A stretch of 64,000 bases of DNA from Flagellimonas oceanensis (GCF_003992595.1 NZ_RZNA01000017.1:62001-126000), one strand, 5' to 3'; positions 55,608-64,000 are shown, numbered from the stretch's first letter. Notes: generated from the sequence alone by a model not told the origin. Numbers and translations: made by a program.

Positions 55608-56222
55608 TTAAGCTTTCCATTCGCCCTTAAAGGCAAAGTCCTTTTGCGGCATTCTTGTTCGTTCCGCTGTTTCGTTTTCCTGTAAATCTTCAGAAATATC
55701 TTCCATGTTCCCACCATAATAGCCCACGGCTATGGCTGTACTTATGTGATATCCTTTGGGGACGTTAAATACTTTTTGGGCTTTTTCCCAATCGATTCCG
55801 GCCATATGGTGCAGTGCAATGTCCAAATATTGGGCCTGGACGGTCATGTTGCCCAGACTCAACCCAAGGTCATGGAGTGCGTGGAAATTTTCCTTGCCCT
55901 CCTCGGTCTTTTCCTTGTATGCGGTCAAAATCAACAAAGGTGCGTTGACGGCCCATGATTTATTGAAATCGCTCAAGCAATCCACCATTTTATTATAAGC
56001 TTCCGTGCCTTTTTCCGCGTAGATAAACCGCCATGGCTGTCTATTGAATGAACTTGCGGCCCAACGGGTCGCTTCAAAAAGCTGCTTGAGGTGCCCTTGT
56101 TTTATTTTTTCTTCCTTGAATATTCTTGGACTATACCGTTGTTTGAGAAGGGCATAGATTTCATATTCAGTATCTGCGATATTTCTTAATCTGATTTGGT
56201 CTTCTTCTGTCGTTATAATCAT
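55608..56222 (-). CDS. Nitroreductase family flavoprotein
   Basis: ATG 56222 (MIITTEEDQIRLRNIADTEY) gives 204 residues; 56261 would add 13 atypical ones. QRYSPRIFKEEKIKQGHLKQ and ATRWAASSFNRQPWRFIYAE are the FMN-binding and family-defining segments of the nitroreductase fold. GYYGG near the end is the C-terminal FMN loop. Physiological substrate unknown; dimeric, cytoplasmic. It stands alone with its own terminator. Confidence 0.9.
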   Translation of the reverse strand: MIITTEEDQIRLRNIADTEYEIYALLKQRYSPRIFKEEKIKQGHLKQLFEATRWAASSFNRQPWRFIYAEKGTEAYNKMVDCLSDFNKSWAVNAPLLILTAYKEKTEEGKENFHALHDLGLSLGNMTVQAQYLDIALHHMAGIDWEKAQKVFNVPKGYHISTAIAVGYYGGNMEDISEDLQENETAERTRMPQKDFAFKGEWKA

Positions 56223-56325
56223 AGTACTTTTACCTTTTTCAATAAAGGTAGTCATCAACACCCATGTCCCTTATCTCGAATCCTCAAGATATTGACTCGA
56301 ATCATTTTTGAATTGCTTCTCTGCA

Positions 56326-57354
56326 CTAATTGATGGACTTTTCCTGTTCCTCTTTTCCATATTCCCTTTTATAGATACGTACGATGACCAAAAACAAACT
56401 AATGAGCAAGGGACCGAACACCAGACCTATAAATCCAAATAAGGGGATACCCACCAAAACACCGATCAAGGTTACCAGCGGATGCACATCATCGAGCTTT
56501 TTGAGCACATATAAACGAATAAGGTTATCGGTGGACCCGACCACAATGGTTCCGTACAACAAAATTCCCCAAGCTTGAAAATTGTCCCCATTGGATAGGG
56601 ACATTACAAATACGGGCAATGTACCCAACAAATTCCCAACGAATGGAATCATGGAACCAATGGTTACCATAATGGCCCAAAACAATGCATTGTCCACGCC
56701 AAATATCAAGAAACCAATCAAGGCCACAACTCCTTGTGCAAAAGCGACCAGAGGAATACCCAAGGTGTTTGCACGTACGATTTCGCGCACTTCATCTCCA
56801 ATAATCTTTAGATTATGGTTGCCAATAGGTATGTACTCGTAAAGTGATTCGTATAACTTTTCGCGATTGGTCAGCATGTAATACAATAAAAAGTACATAA
56901 TGGAAATGGCTATGACGGTATTAAAGGTCCCTCCTGCAAGGCCCTGCAAATTTGTGGTCAACCATTCCGTTACGGCAGAGGCATCCACCTGTGAAGTAAT
57001 TTTGAAACCCACATAGTCTTCCAAGGTCTGTAGTTGGGATTTGATCATGGAGGTTATCTGCTCCGAATTATCAACGGCCTTGCTTATTTTCTTTCCCAGC
57101 ATAAAAAACGCTCCAGCTATGGGAAGTAGGATGATGAAAAAGGAGATAAACATTAAAACAATGGCTGACAATGTTGGGTTACATCCCTTGTCAACCAACT
57201 TTTCCATCGGCTTTTTCAAAAGAACGAACAAGGTAATGGTACCCAGGATACCAGAAAAATAAGGGGCTATTTCCAGAAAAATGAGCCCTGCCATAAGAAG
57301 TATCAAGAGTAGAATGAAAATCTGCCGTACAATTTTAGGATGTATTCGTGTCAT
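56326..57354 (-). CDS. AI-2E family (PerM/YdiK type) membrane transporter
   Basis: The 342-residue inner-membrane protein has about eight TM segments. GILGTITLFVLLKKPMEKLV near the start and FVGNLLGTLPVFVMSLSNGD, GIPLFGFIGLVFGPLLISLF near the end are typical of the PF01594 family. Members export AI-2 in a few species, but others act on sodium/proton or sugars, so no substrate is assigned. Confidence 0.9.
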   Translation of the reverse strand: MTRIHPKIVRQIFILLLILLMAGLIFLEIAPYFSGILGTITLFVLLKKPMEKLVDKGCNPTLSAIVLMFISFFIILLPIAGAFFMLGKKISKAVDNSEQITSMIKSQLQTLEDYVGFKITSQVDASAVTEWLTTNLQGLAGGTFNTVIAISIMYFLLYYMLTNREKLYESLYEYIPIGNHNLKIIGDEVREIVRANTLGIPLVAFAQGVVALIGFLIFGVDNALFWAIMVTIGSMIPFVGNLLGTLPVFVMSLSNGDNFQAWGILLYGTIVVGSTDNLIRLYVLKKLDDVHPLVTLIGVLVGIPLFGFIGLVFGPLLISLFLVIVRIYKREYGKEEQEKSIN

Positions 57355-57639
57355 GTGTTATCTATCGATTAGGGAAATGGATGTCATTGATTCATATGGT
57401 TCTATGTACAGATGGGTTTCTTTCAGCTTGGTCAGAAGTGAAGTCCAATCGTACAACAATTACAATTTGTAAAAACAACAGGTTTATCCTTACTCCATTC
57501 AAGATTTTTATTGCCCTGAAAAATATTTTTGGAACGACCCGAATTATGCTTTTGCGTCAATAATAGGACCATTCAAGTCAAGCCTTTTAAGCATTATACC
57601 TTAGCTTGGATATATTATTAATCATAAAAAAATACAACC

Positions 57640-57825
57640 ATGAATAGTGATCAATTGGAAGGTAAATGGAAACAAGTAAAAGGAAAGTTCAAACAAAAAT
57701 ATGGTGAGGTAACCGATGATGACCTTTCTTATTCCGAAGGTAAATTTGAAGAGATGCTAGGAAGAGTACAAGAGAAAACAGGAAAATCCAAAGAAACCTT
57801 GAAAGAGGAAATCGAGAATTTATAG
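57640..57825 (+). CDS. CsbD family small stress protein
   Basis: The 61-residue, highly charged, predicted disordered or helical protein contains LEGKWKQVKGKFKQKYGEV, the CsbD core. Family members are general-stress or stationary-phase proteins of unknown mechanism. ATG 57640 follows a 285-base intergenic region with no clear consensus promoter. Confidence 0.88.
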   Translation: MNSDQLEGKWKQVKGKFKQKYGEVTDDDLSYSEGKFEEMLGRVQEKTGKSKETLKEEIENL

Positions 57826-57843
57826 TATCCCCTTTTATAAAAC

Positions 57844-57875
57844 AAAAAAGTCCCCGAAGTTCGGGGACTTTTTTT
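57844..57875. terminator. Bidirectional intrinsic terminator between csbD and the lipocalin-like gene
   Basis: AGTCCCCGAA / TTCGGGGACT is a perfect stem (57849-57869) flanked by six A on the left and seven T on the right, so it terminates the csbD message and the convergent gene ending at 57902. Confidence 0.92.
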
Positions 57876-57901
57876 ATACTGTGCATATAAAATCGAACCG
57901 C

Positions 57902-58426
57902 TTAGGGGACCAAGGTATAGGTAAAAACAACATCACTACGGAAAGTTCTCCCATTCACATCGGTCACATTATAGTTTTGTGAAAAGCTGAATTCGGTTGC
58001 ATCGCCATTGAATTCAATGGCAGTGGACTGAATGCTGCAAGAAGCAGTTAATTGCAAGTTTTGGGAAACGAGTTCCCATGTTCCCGTTGTTTCCACTTTA
58101 TACTCACAGTCCTCAGCATATTGCCCCTGCTCGTAGACATAGGACCTGTTCTCTCCGAATGTGTACACAGCGTCTCTTTGACAATCTGAATATTGGCCAA
58201 ATAGATCGGTAGAGGGGTTTTCGACATCATCATCCGTCAAATCCACCTCCTCTGTAGCAACTATCGAGGACAGTATCCATTCTCCCACCAATTGCTCCTC
58301 CACTGAGGTTAAGGCACCGGTAAAATCTTCGGGACACTCTATTCCATCATCAGAGTTACATGAGATAAGGGACACACATGCCAAAAACACCGTTCCAATA
58401 CTTAAAAATCTACTTTTCATTTCCAT
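57902..58426 (-). CDS. Lipocalin-like lipoprotein of unknown function
   Basis: From ATG 58426 (or 58420) the 174-residue product has lipobox LISC (C about 22 from the first Met used). The mature part begins with an acidic linker and contains VGEWILSSIVATEEVDL, YTFGENRSYVYEQGQYAEDC and TTGTWELVSQNLQL, the strand pattern of the lipocalin-like domain family common in Bacteroidetes. Four cysteines in the mature part may form disulfides. Function unknown. Confidence 0.75.
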   Translation of the reverse strand: MEMKSRFLSIGTVFLACVSLISCNSDDGIECPEDFTGALTSVEEQLVGEWILSSIVATEEVDLTDDDVENPSTDLFGQYSDCQRDAVYTFGENRSYVYEQGQYAEDCEYKVETTGTWELVSQNLQLTASCSIQSTAIEFNGDATEFSFSQNYNVTDVNGRTFRSDVVFTYTLVP

Positions 58427-58516
58427 CATTGAATTTAAAGGTTTGTTAAGTGATGGTTTAAACGGCAAATGGTTGTGTTTGAGATTTTAAAAATCCTCCA
58501 TTTTCCCCAAGATTTT

Positions 58517-59971
58517 TCAATAGACCTCCAAATTGGAAATGACGGGACATCCCAAGGCCTCCTTTATCTCAACCTTTATTTTTGAAGTTTGGACACCATT
58601 GAGCGGTAGGATGCGCTTATACCCTATGGTTGTTTCACTGGCCACCTCTTCCCATTGGTCGTTCTTCCAAGCATATATATCAAAAGCAGCTACCCGCTGT
58701 CCAAGGGCAATGTGTTCCTGCAGCAATAGGTAATTCAGTTCGTGCACTTCTCCAAAATCGATTTCAACAGATGCACTGGTCACATCATCATCGGTTGCCC
58801 AATAAGTATTCTCATCGCCATCCGTTAAGTTTTCCGGAGAGAACCTTTTATCATTTCCCCTGAAAGTACTGGCATCCACCTTTGCCGATTTGGCCAGATT
58901 GTTCTCAAACACACTGTCCAAAATCTTTCTAAAACCTTGCAAAGCCTTCACATCGTTCTCATGGAACAATCCCCTTGTATCGGGAGGAATGTTGAGCAAC
59001 CACGTAGACCCCCTTCCCACCGATGTCAAGTAACGCTGAAAAAGATTCTCCGGGGTCCTTACCAAAGAGTCTTCCGCCTTATGATAGAACCAACCCGGGC
59101 GGATGGACACATTGACCTCGGCGGGAATCCAATGCGTGCCACCGGGAGTACCGTGCTGCAATAAGTCCTCGATTCCGAACTTACCGGCATAAAGGGTATC
59201 TGGTGTAATGGTGTTCCAATGGGTCTTTCCCCCAATTCCCTTTTCATTGCCCACCCATCTTAAATCGGGGCCCGCATCACTGAAAAACAGTACTTGTGGC
59301 TGTATGGAGTCCACCATACCCAAGGTTGTTGGCCAATCGTAATAATTTTGCCTATCTATGGTCCTTTCCTCATTTGCACCTCCGTAGTAACCATCGCCTC
59401 CATTGGCTCCATCAAACCACATTTCGAACACTGGACCGTATTCAGTGAACAGTTCCTTCAATTGATTGCGATAATACTCCACGTAGGAAGGCTCTCCATA
59501 ATCGGCGCGATTCCTGTCCCATGGCGACAAATAGACTCCAAATTTAAGTCCATGTTTGGCCGCCGATTCGGAAACCGATTTTACGATATCTCCTTTCCCT
59601 GATTCAAAAGGACTGTTTTTTATAGAGTGTTCGGTATATTCCGAAGGCCACAACGCAAAGCCATCATGATGCTTTGCGGTCAAAATGACCCCTTTGAAAC
59701 CTGCCTCTTTTAAGGTTTGCATCCATTGATCGGCATCAAAGGCCGTGGGATTGAAAAGTTCAGGGGATTCATCCCCATATCCCCATTCCTTATCGGTAAA
59801 CGTATTGATGGTAAAATGTATGAAGGCGTTCATTTCCATTTTGTACCAAGCCAATTGATCGTTGGAGGGCAGTGGGCCCAAAGGTTCCGGAGGCTTGACC
59901 TTGTTTTCCTTTTGACATGATACATGTATCAACAGAAATAGAACGGCCAATGGCCATATGCTTTTTTTCAT
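58517..59971 (-). CDS. GH29 alpha-L-fucosidase lipoprotein
   Basis: The 484-residue protein has a lipobox at HVSC (C19). The GH29 barrel (about 38-345) contains HHDGFALWPS (101-110) and EMWFDGANG with the predicted nucleophile D187. The general acid is not conserved in position across the family, so it was not assigned. The C-terminal region (about 365-484) is an F5/8-type-C-like carbohydrate-binding domain (SKIKVEIKEALGCPVISNLE). It releases alpha-L-fucose, fitting a fucoidan- or fucose-glycan-using organism. Confidence 0.92.
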   Translation of the reverse strand: MKKSIWPLAVLFLLIHVSCQKENKVKPPEPLGPLPSNDQLAWYKMEMNAFIHFTINTFTDKEWGYGDESPELFNPTAFDADQWMQTLKEAGFKGVILTAKHHDGFALWPSEYTEHSIKNSPFESGKGDIVKSVSESAAKHGLKFGVYLSPWDRNRADYGEPSYVEYYRNQLKELFTEYGPVFEMWFDGANGGDGYYGGANEERTIDRQNYYDWPTTLGMVDSIQPQVLFFSDAGPDLRWVGNEKGIGGKTHWNTITPDTLYAGKFGIEDLLQHGTPGGTHWIPAEVNVSIRPGWFYHKAEDSLVRTPENLFQRYLTSVGRGSTWLLNIPPDTRGLFHENDVKALQGFRKILDSVFENNLAKSAKVDASTFRGNDKRFSPENLTDGDENTYWATDDDVTSASVEIDFGEVHELNYLLLQEHIALGQRVAAFDIYAWKNDQWEEVASETTIGYKRILPLNGVQTSKIKVEIKEALGCPVISNLEVY

Positions 59972-60167
59972 TGTGCTTAAAATTTAGTGCTACTACTTGT
60001 TTTGATGGAACACTGCCGAAAATCAAGCATTTCGGACAACCAAAACTTACATGGCTTTAAAATACCCAAATCCAGTCAAATAATAGATATAATATGCAAT
60101 TGTTTCCACCCTTTGCGAATTGATGCGCATGAATCAGCATTGATTTTATCGGCAAAGACAGGCGCGA

Positions 60168-61013
60168 TTAATTGATCAAGGTATTATCGTATTCCCGGAC
60201 ATGTTCCTTTACACTTTTCTGGAACTCTTGTGGGGTCTGTCCCGAGTGTTGCTTAAAAAACCTACTGAAATAGGAACGGTCTTTAAACTCGAGATTAAAG
60301 CCTATTTCCTTTATAGTGTTTTCACTGTGGATAATCTGACGCTTTGCCTCCAACACAATACGGTCATGAATCAGCTGCATTGCCGTTTTGTTCAGTTTTT
60401 CCTTTAAGACCTGGTTGAGTCGTTTGGCGCTGATTCCCAAGTTTCCTGCATAAAATTCAGCCGTTCGTTCTTCAAGGTAGTTCATTTCCAACAGCAACAT
60501 GAACTCATACACTCTTTTTTCATTGATGTCCTGCTTGGTAAAATGCTCTTCCTTGAGCTGTATCAACTTTAGCAAGAACACTTTCAACAAAGCTTTTAGC
60601 ATGACCAGTTGCTCGCCTTCCCTTTCATATTCCTCCATCAACAAATCAAAAACAGAAGCAAGTCCATGTGATGCTTGCTCGTTAACCTGCAAACAGGAAA
60701 ACTCTCCTTGAATGTTGAACATTCGGAAAACATCCAAAAGAAACTCTTTTAAATCCCCTTCGAGCAGTTCCCGTTTGAAGGAAATCAACACTCCTTTCTT
60801 TCCTGCCTTGTTCAGTTGATGGACCCGATAGGGAGGAATCAAGTATATCCAATCCCCTCGTAAGGTCTCAAAAGAATGTTGTGGTTCGTGCAGAGCTTCT
60901 TCATCCCTAAGCCATACGATCTCGAAGAACTCCTTTCGGGCAGGATCTTCAAGGTATGAGGATGGACAATTGGCCAGATCACGGATATATATAACCTTGT
61001 TGCTTAACATCAT
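60168..61013 (-). CDS. AraC family transcriptional regulator
   Basis: The 281-residue protein has an N-terminal cupin-like effector domain (about 1-150, PPYRVHQLNKAG) and a C-terminal AraC double HTH (about 180-275): LGISAKRLNQVLKEKLNKTA and IGFNLEFKDRSYFSRFFKQH. It diverges from hxlB-hxlA, and the intergenic region carries direct repeats and an hxlB -7 element, so it probably activates the formaldehyde-fixation genes (inference). Confidence 0.92.
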   Translation of the reverse strand: MMLSNKVIYIRDLANCPSSYLEDPARKEFFEIVWLRDEEALHEPQHSFETLRGDWIYLIPPYRVHQLNKAGKKGVLISFKRELLEGDLKEFLLDVFRMFNIQGEFSCLQVNEQASHGLASVFDLLMEEYEREGEQLVMLKALLKVFLLKLIQLKEEHFTKQDINEKRVYEFMLLLEMNYLEERTAEFYAGNLGISAKRLNQVLKEKLNKTAMQLIHDRIVLEAKRQIIHSENTIKEIGFNLEFKDRSYFSRFFKQHSGQTPQEFQKSVKEHVREYDNTLIN

Positions 61014-61071
61014 TGCTCCTTCCTATTTTAAATTACAAAAACAAGCTATTTCCATAATGTACCACAAAAGT

Positions 61072-61167
61072 GGCAAATACCACCATGACTACAATGGGTT
61101 TGGGCAAATTATACCACACAACTATCAGATTGTATACAAACCACTCCCCAAACGGCCTCTAATTTTG
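61072..61167 (+). promoter_or_regulatory. Direct repeats and -7 element upstream of hxlB (candidate AraC-type sites)
   Basis: GGCAAATACCAC (61072-61083) recurs as GGCAAAT-TA-TACCAC (61103-61117), and TACCAC also occurs at 61060-61065. TAATTTTG (61160-61167), an exact TAnnTTTG, lies 39 bases before the hxlB ATG. No TTTG at -33 is seen, consistent with an activator-dependent promoter. AraC-family proteins bind direct repeats of this kind. Confidence 0.55.
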
Positions 61168-61205
61168 TCCCCTGACTATGAAAAAGAAGATTAGACTGAA
61201 AGCCT

Positions 61206-61790
61206 ATGGATTATTTAGAAGTTTCGACCAAGGCAGGGGCAATACATGAAGCCCTGCAAATGATTCTCGAAGAGCACCAACAGGTTGCCCAACATCTTAA
61301 TTACGATCAATTACCGGAAATCGTAAATGCCATTGATGCGGCCCAACATATATTTTTATTGGGCGCAGGCCGAACCGGTTTCATGATCAAAGCGGCCGCC
61401 ATGCGCTTAATGCACCTTGGTTATTCCGTTTATGTCGTGGGCGAAACCATTGCTCCAGCCATTGGTAATGGGGACTTGCTCATTGCGGCATCGGGGTCGG
61501 GCACAACAGGAACTATTGTGAAAGCCGCACAGACCGCACAGGATAGCGGTGCACAAATCGCGTGCTTTACCACTGATCCAGATGCACAATTGGCAAAAAT
61601 ATCCAATTACACCATGATTATCCCTGCCGCTGGAAAACAGGATAAGAACAACACTGCATCCCAACAATATGCAGGTAGCCTGTTCGAACAATCCTTTTTA
61701 TTGGTGTTTGACGCGATAATTCAGCATCTATGGAAACGTTCCGGTGTTTCCCACGATGAGCTTTGGAAACGCCATGCGAACATGGAGTAA
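61206..61790 (+). CDS. hxlB: 6-phospho-3-hexuloisomerase (RuMP pathway)
   Basis: The 194-residue SIS-domain protein contains IFLLGAGRTGFMIKAAAMRL, VVGETIAPAIGNGDLLIAASGSG and DPDAQLAKISNYTMIIPAAG, the hexuloisomerase form of the sugar isomerase fold. It converts hexulose-6-phosphate to fructose-6-phosphate in the ribulose monophosphate pathway. The C-terminal WKRSGVSHDELWKRHANME is also typical. The next gene encodes the synthase that fixes formaldehyde; together they form a minimal formaldehyde sink. Confidence 0.92.
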   Translation: MDYLEVSTKAGAIHEALQMILEEHQQVAQHLNYDQLPEIVNAIDAAQHIFLLGAGRTGFMIKAAAMRLMHLGYSVYVVGETIAPAIGNGDLLIAASGSGTTGTIVKAAQTAQDSGAQIACFTTDPDAQLAKISNYTMIIPAAGKQDKNNTASQQYAGSLFEQSFLLVFDAIIQHLWKRSGVSHDELWKRHANME

Positions 61791-61831
61791 CTACAAAAGA
61801 AAAACAATTAGAATTTTAAATTTTATAGATT

Positions 61832-62464
61832 ATGGCTAAACTACAAGTAGCAATCGATTTATTGACCACAGAAGACGCTATTGCCTTGGCAACCAAAGTA
61901 GCTCCTTATATTGATATCATTGAACTGGGAACCCCATTGATCAAGAGTGAAGGACTTAGTGTTATCACAGCAATGAAGGAGGCTTTTCCTGACAAAAAAG
62001 TTTTCGCTGATTTTAAAACGGCTGATGCCGGTGCTTTGGAAGCTGAAATGGCTTTTAAAGCAGGAGCAGACTACATTACCATTTTGGGGGCCGTTGATGA
62101 TGCCACAATTATGGGGGCCGTGGCCAAGGCCAAAGAATACAACAGAGGTGTGGTTGTGGATACCATTGGTGTGGAAAACCGCGTTAAACGTGCCCAAGAA
62201 GTAACAAAATTAGGCGTAGAATTTGTGGAATTGCACGCTGGATTGGATGAACAGGCCAAACCTGGATATTCCATTCAAGTTTTGATCGATGAAGCAACAA
62301 GTGCCGGTGTACCTGTTTCCATTGCCGGAGGTGTCTCTCTTGATAGCATTGATGGTGTTAAAAACTCAGGAGCTGTTGTTGCTGTTGCCGGAGGGGCCAT
62401 TTACGGAGCTGAAGACCCTGCGGAAGCTGCCAAGGCACTCAAAGCGGCTTTATCTGCGGAATAA
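61832..62464 (+). CDS. hxlA: 3-hexulose-6-phosphate synthase (RuMP pathway)
   Basis: The 210-residue TIM-barrel of the OMP decarboxylase superfamily has VAIDLLTTEDAIALA at the start, VFADFKTADAGALE with the catalytic D60/K62/D65, and VSIAGGVSLDSIDGVKNSGA near the end. It condenses formaldehyde with ribulose-5-phosphate. Its start is 41 bases after hxlB, and an intrinsic terminator follows. No methanol dehydrogenase is in the window, so the formaldehyde probably comes from another source, such as O-demethylation of sugars (inference). Confidence 0.93.
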   Translation: MAKLQVAIDLLTTEDAIALATKVAPYIDIIELGTPLIKSEGLSVITAMKEAFPDKKVFADFKTADAGALEAEMAFKAGADYITILGAVDDATIMGAVAKAKEYNRGVVVDTIGVENRVKRAQEVTKLGVEFVELHAGLDEQAKPGYSIQVLIDEATSAGVPVSIAGGVSLDSIDGVKNSGAVVAVAGGAIYGAEDPAEAAKALKAALSAE

Positions 62465-62491
62465 CATATCCATGAGAATAAACCCATTGCC

Positions 62492-62529
62492 AAAGGCCAT
62501 ACCTCTTCATTGGGTATGGTCTTTTATTT
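62492..62529 (+). terminator. Intrinsic terminator after hxlA
   Basis: AAAGGCCATACC (62492-62503) pairs with GGTATGGTCTTT (62513-62524) over about 12 bp (one G-T) around a 9-base loop, followed by TTTATTTG. It is 28 bases past the hxlA stop codon. Confidence 0.8.
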
Positions 62530-62590
62530 GTTCATACAACAGTGATTTTCATTCTTAAAAGGCATAAAATCAGTTGTGATATGTGATATC

Positions 62591-62619
62591 AAAAAAAAGC
62601 AGGCCCTTAAAGGATCTGC
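62591..62619 (-). terminator. Probable terminator of the GMC operon
   Basis: On the minus strand GCAG-ATCCTT-TA-AAGGGC-CTGC forms an imperfect hairpin (62619-62599) followed by eight T (62598-62591). It is 73 bases after the stop codon at 62692 and in the right orientation. Confidence 0.6.
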
Positions 62620-62691
62620 CACTAATTAACTAAACTAACTCAAATCAACTTTATGGTGCTCCATAAAGGTGGCTGGGTTATTCTTTGTGCA

Positions 62692-63402
62692 TCAAGTGAT
62701 AAGGTTTCCGTCCTCATCCCATTCGGCGATAACGCCACGCTTACTCTGGTCCACACACTTGGCGAGCCATTCCTCGTCGTAGGACACCCCGTGCTGTTCC
62801 AGTACATCGTCCGGTACTCCGTCCCATACATTGGGCTGGTTCCCCTTGTATCCGATCTCCTCTATCCCGATCTTGCTCGTGTAGAAGCCCGTCATGGTCA
62901 GGTTCCGCACCAAGGAGAAGAAGTTCACTTCAAAAGGGCGTTCACTGCCCGGTGTCTCCGGGTCGTAGTATGCGATCCCGTCCAGTATCCCCTTTTGTTG
63001 TTCCTCGCCCGCCTTCTTGAACTCCGTGCCGTACTCCGTGTTGCTCTTGTGGTCCAGCCACATGATCCCTCCGCGGATATCCGGCTGTAGCGTCTCCACG
63101 TCCTTGGACATGAACTCGATGAAGCCCACAACGTCCGCATCCGATGCCCCTTTGTATTCCTCTGAAGGGGGCAGGATAAGGTCGCACAGTATCGTCAGTG
63201 TCTCCACTTCGTGCGGGTTCAAGAACTGTTCGTCCTGTAGCTCGTCGATCAGTTCGATCTCCTGGGGCACCCGGCCCGGGTAGGTGATCTTCGGGGCCTC
63301 CGTCAGTTCCGTACCTTCCGTCGAAGGCTTGCAGCCATGTATGGCCAGTCCGCCCGCCACCGAGCCCAGTACTATCGACTTTAAACTCTTTCTTCTGTCC
63401 AT
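62692..63402 (-). CDS. Gluconate 2-dehydrogenase subunit 3-like protein
   Basis: The 236-residue protein begins MDRRKSLKSIVLGSVAGGLA, a Tat-type or lipoprotein-like export signal (the Cys after GLAIHG could be acylated). The mature part contains LTILCDLILPPSEEYKGASD and FSLVRNLTMTGFYTSKIGIE, the PF13618 pattern. Such subunits assist export and assembly of the flavin GMC subunit encoded just upstream. The base composition is much more GC-rich than the neighbouring genes. Confidence 0.9.
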   Translation of the reverse strand: MDRRKSLKSIVLGSVAGGLAIHGCKPSTEGTELTEAPKITYPGRVPQEIELIDELQDEQFLNPHEVETLTILCDLILPPSEEYKGASDADVVGFIEFMSKDVETLQPDIRGGIMWLDHKSNTEYGTEFKKAGEEQQKGILDGIAYYDPETPGSERPFEVNFFSLVRNLTMTGFYTSKIGIEEIGYKGNQPNVWDGVPDDVLEQHGVSYDEEWLAKCVDQSKRGVIAEWDEDGNLIT

Positions 63403-63406
63403 CTCC

Positions 63407-64000
63407 TTAAATGTTTTGCTGTTTGAGTTGTTCCACGATATATTCCGAGGCCCTCATCGAGAGCGCCAATATGGTCCATGTACAGTTCTTGTCCGCCTGT
63501 GAGGTAAACGGCCCGGCATCCACGATGAACACATTGTCCACATCGTGCAATTGCTGGTACTTGTTCGTCACAGAGGTCTTCGGGTCGTCCCCCATTCTCG
63601 TGGTGCCCACCTCGTGGATGATGTTTCCAGGGTTGTGCAGTCCGTAGTTGGTGTCCTTGCCCGGCTTTTTGCCCAAGGGCTCACCGCCCATGTTGATCAA
63701 TATTTCTTCAAAAGTATCCTGCATGTGCTTGGCCTGGTTGATCTCGAACTGGCTCCATTTGTAATGGAAACGCAATACGGGAATACCGAATTCATCCACC
63801 TTGGTCGGGTCTATCTCGCAATAATTGTCCCTTCTGGCAATGGATTCCCCACGGCCGGCCATCCCCACGACAGCTCCATAGTACTTCTTGGCATCGCTGC
63901 GCAGCATGTCACCGTAGCCGCCAACCTTGGTCCCGAAGAACTTGTTGAACTCGTTCACGTTGAAGCCGAAACCGTAACTCGGCATGCCCATGCCGCCCCA
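63407..64000 (-). CDS. GMC family oxidoreductase, 5' end beyond the window
   Basis: The minus strand is open from 64000 to the stop at 63407; only the C-terminal 197 residues are in the window. The C-terminal GMC domain is clear: HNPGNIIHEVGTTRMGDD (the active-site His/Asn region), VDAGPFTSQADKNCTWTILA and SEYIVEQLKQQN. FAD-dependent; expected to oxidise a sugar or alcohol in the periplasm with the subunit-3 protein that starts 4 bases later. Like its partner it is GC-rich with few AT-ending codons. Confidence 0.92.
   Translation of the reverse strand, partial: WGGMGMPSYGFGFNVNEFNKFFGTKVGGYGDMLRSDAKKYYGAVVGMAGRGESIARRDNYCEIDPTKVDEFGIPVLRFHYKWSQFEINQAKHMQDTFEEILINMGGEPLGKKPGKDTNYGLHNPGNIIHEVGTTRMGDDPKTSVTNKYQQLHDVDNVFIVDAGPFTSQADKNCTWTILALSMRASEYIVEQLKQQNI

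Noticed and set aside
63017..63283. Plus-strand open frames inside the GMC operon
   Set aside because: Shadow frames produced by the GC-rich third positions of the true minus-strand genes.

Overview
The window looks like a chromosomal segment of a marine Bacteroidetes, most likely a Flavobacteriaceae member (Muricauda/Maribacter/Zobellia-like). The case rests on several things seen together: many lipoproteins with Bacteroidetes-style lipoboxes, almost no Shine-Dalgarno sites, promoter -7 elements of the TAnnTTTG type, and a gene set of GH78 and GH29 glycosidases, a sulfatase with a formylglycine-generating-type protein, a DUF1080 lipoprotein and Gfo/Idh/MocA-GMC oxidoreductases. No tRNA, rRNA, IS element, prophage or CRISPR array was seen. 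Genus assignment is inference.

Layout. 1-8.9 kb: a stress/energy cluster. It holds a PAS histidine kinase, an overlapping receiver-CRP/FNR hybrid regulator, two universal stress proteins, a TerB-like protein, CbpA/CbpM, uracil phosphoribosyltransferase, a beta-CASP metallo-beta-lactamase RNase-like protein and an ATP-cone/PD-(D/E)XK protein. Four promoters here carry a TGA-N6-TCA palindrome at an almost constant distance from the -7 element, as expected for class II CRP/FNR activation. I propose this is the regulon of the hybrid regulator. 9-16 kb: a DUF1080 lipoprotein and an OMF-MFP-RND efflux operon with a long inverted repeat upstream. 16-19 kb: a sulfatase diverging from an FGE-like protein. 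19-23 kb: a ybbP-ybbA ABC system diverging from a TesA-like esterase. 23-29 kb: an orphan PAS kinase, then a Nudix-type repressor with a palindromic operator facing a TolB-like protein and a Tat-exported Gfo/Idh/MocA oxidoreductase.

29-40.5 kb: a more accessory stretch. It has an ArsR regulator and luciferase-like monooxygenase, a TPR-HTH regulator, a sterol-desaturase-like hydroxylase preceded by a small ORF, a DUF2807 lipoprotein, a secreted MetX-like hydrolase, an amidohydrolase remnant, two paralogous outer-membrane proteins flanking a serine hydrolase, an M43 metalloprotease and an SBF-like transporter. 40.5-47.8 kb: a second RND efflux operon whose last gene encodes a ferredoxin-domain class III nucleotide cyclase, followed by a flavodoxin-like reductase. 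47.9-49.3 kb: superoxide dismutase diverging from a SufR-like Fe-S regulator with a shared operator. 49.3-60 kb: YceI, GH78 rhamnosidase, carboxylesterase, nitroreductase, AI-2E-type permease, CsbD-like protein, a lipocalin-like lipoprotein and GH29 fucosidase. 60-64 kb: an AraC regulator diverging from the ribulose-monophosphate formaldehyde-fixing pair hxlB-hxlA, then a GMC oxidoreductase (cut by the window edge) with its gluconate-dehydrogenase-subunit-3-like partner in visibly GC-richer sequence.

Together the genes suggest an alga-associated heterotroph that desulfates and trims fucose- and rhamnose-containing glycans, assimilates or detoxifies formaldehyde, and responds to energy or redox stress through a local two-component regulon. 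The strongest candidates for something new are the box-bearing regulon at 0.5-6 kb and the ferredoxin-cyclase inside an efflux operon at 41-42 kb.
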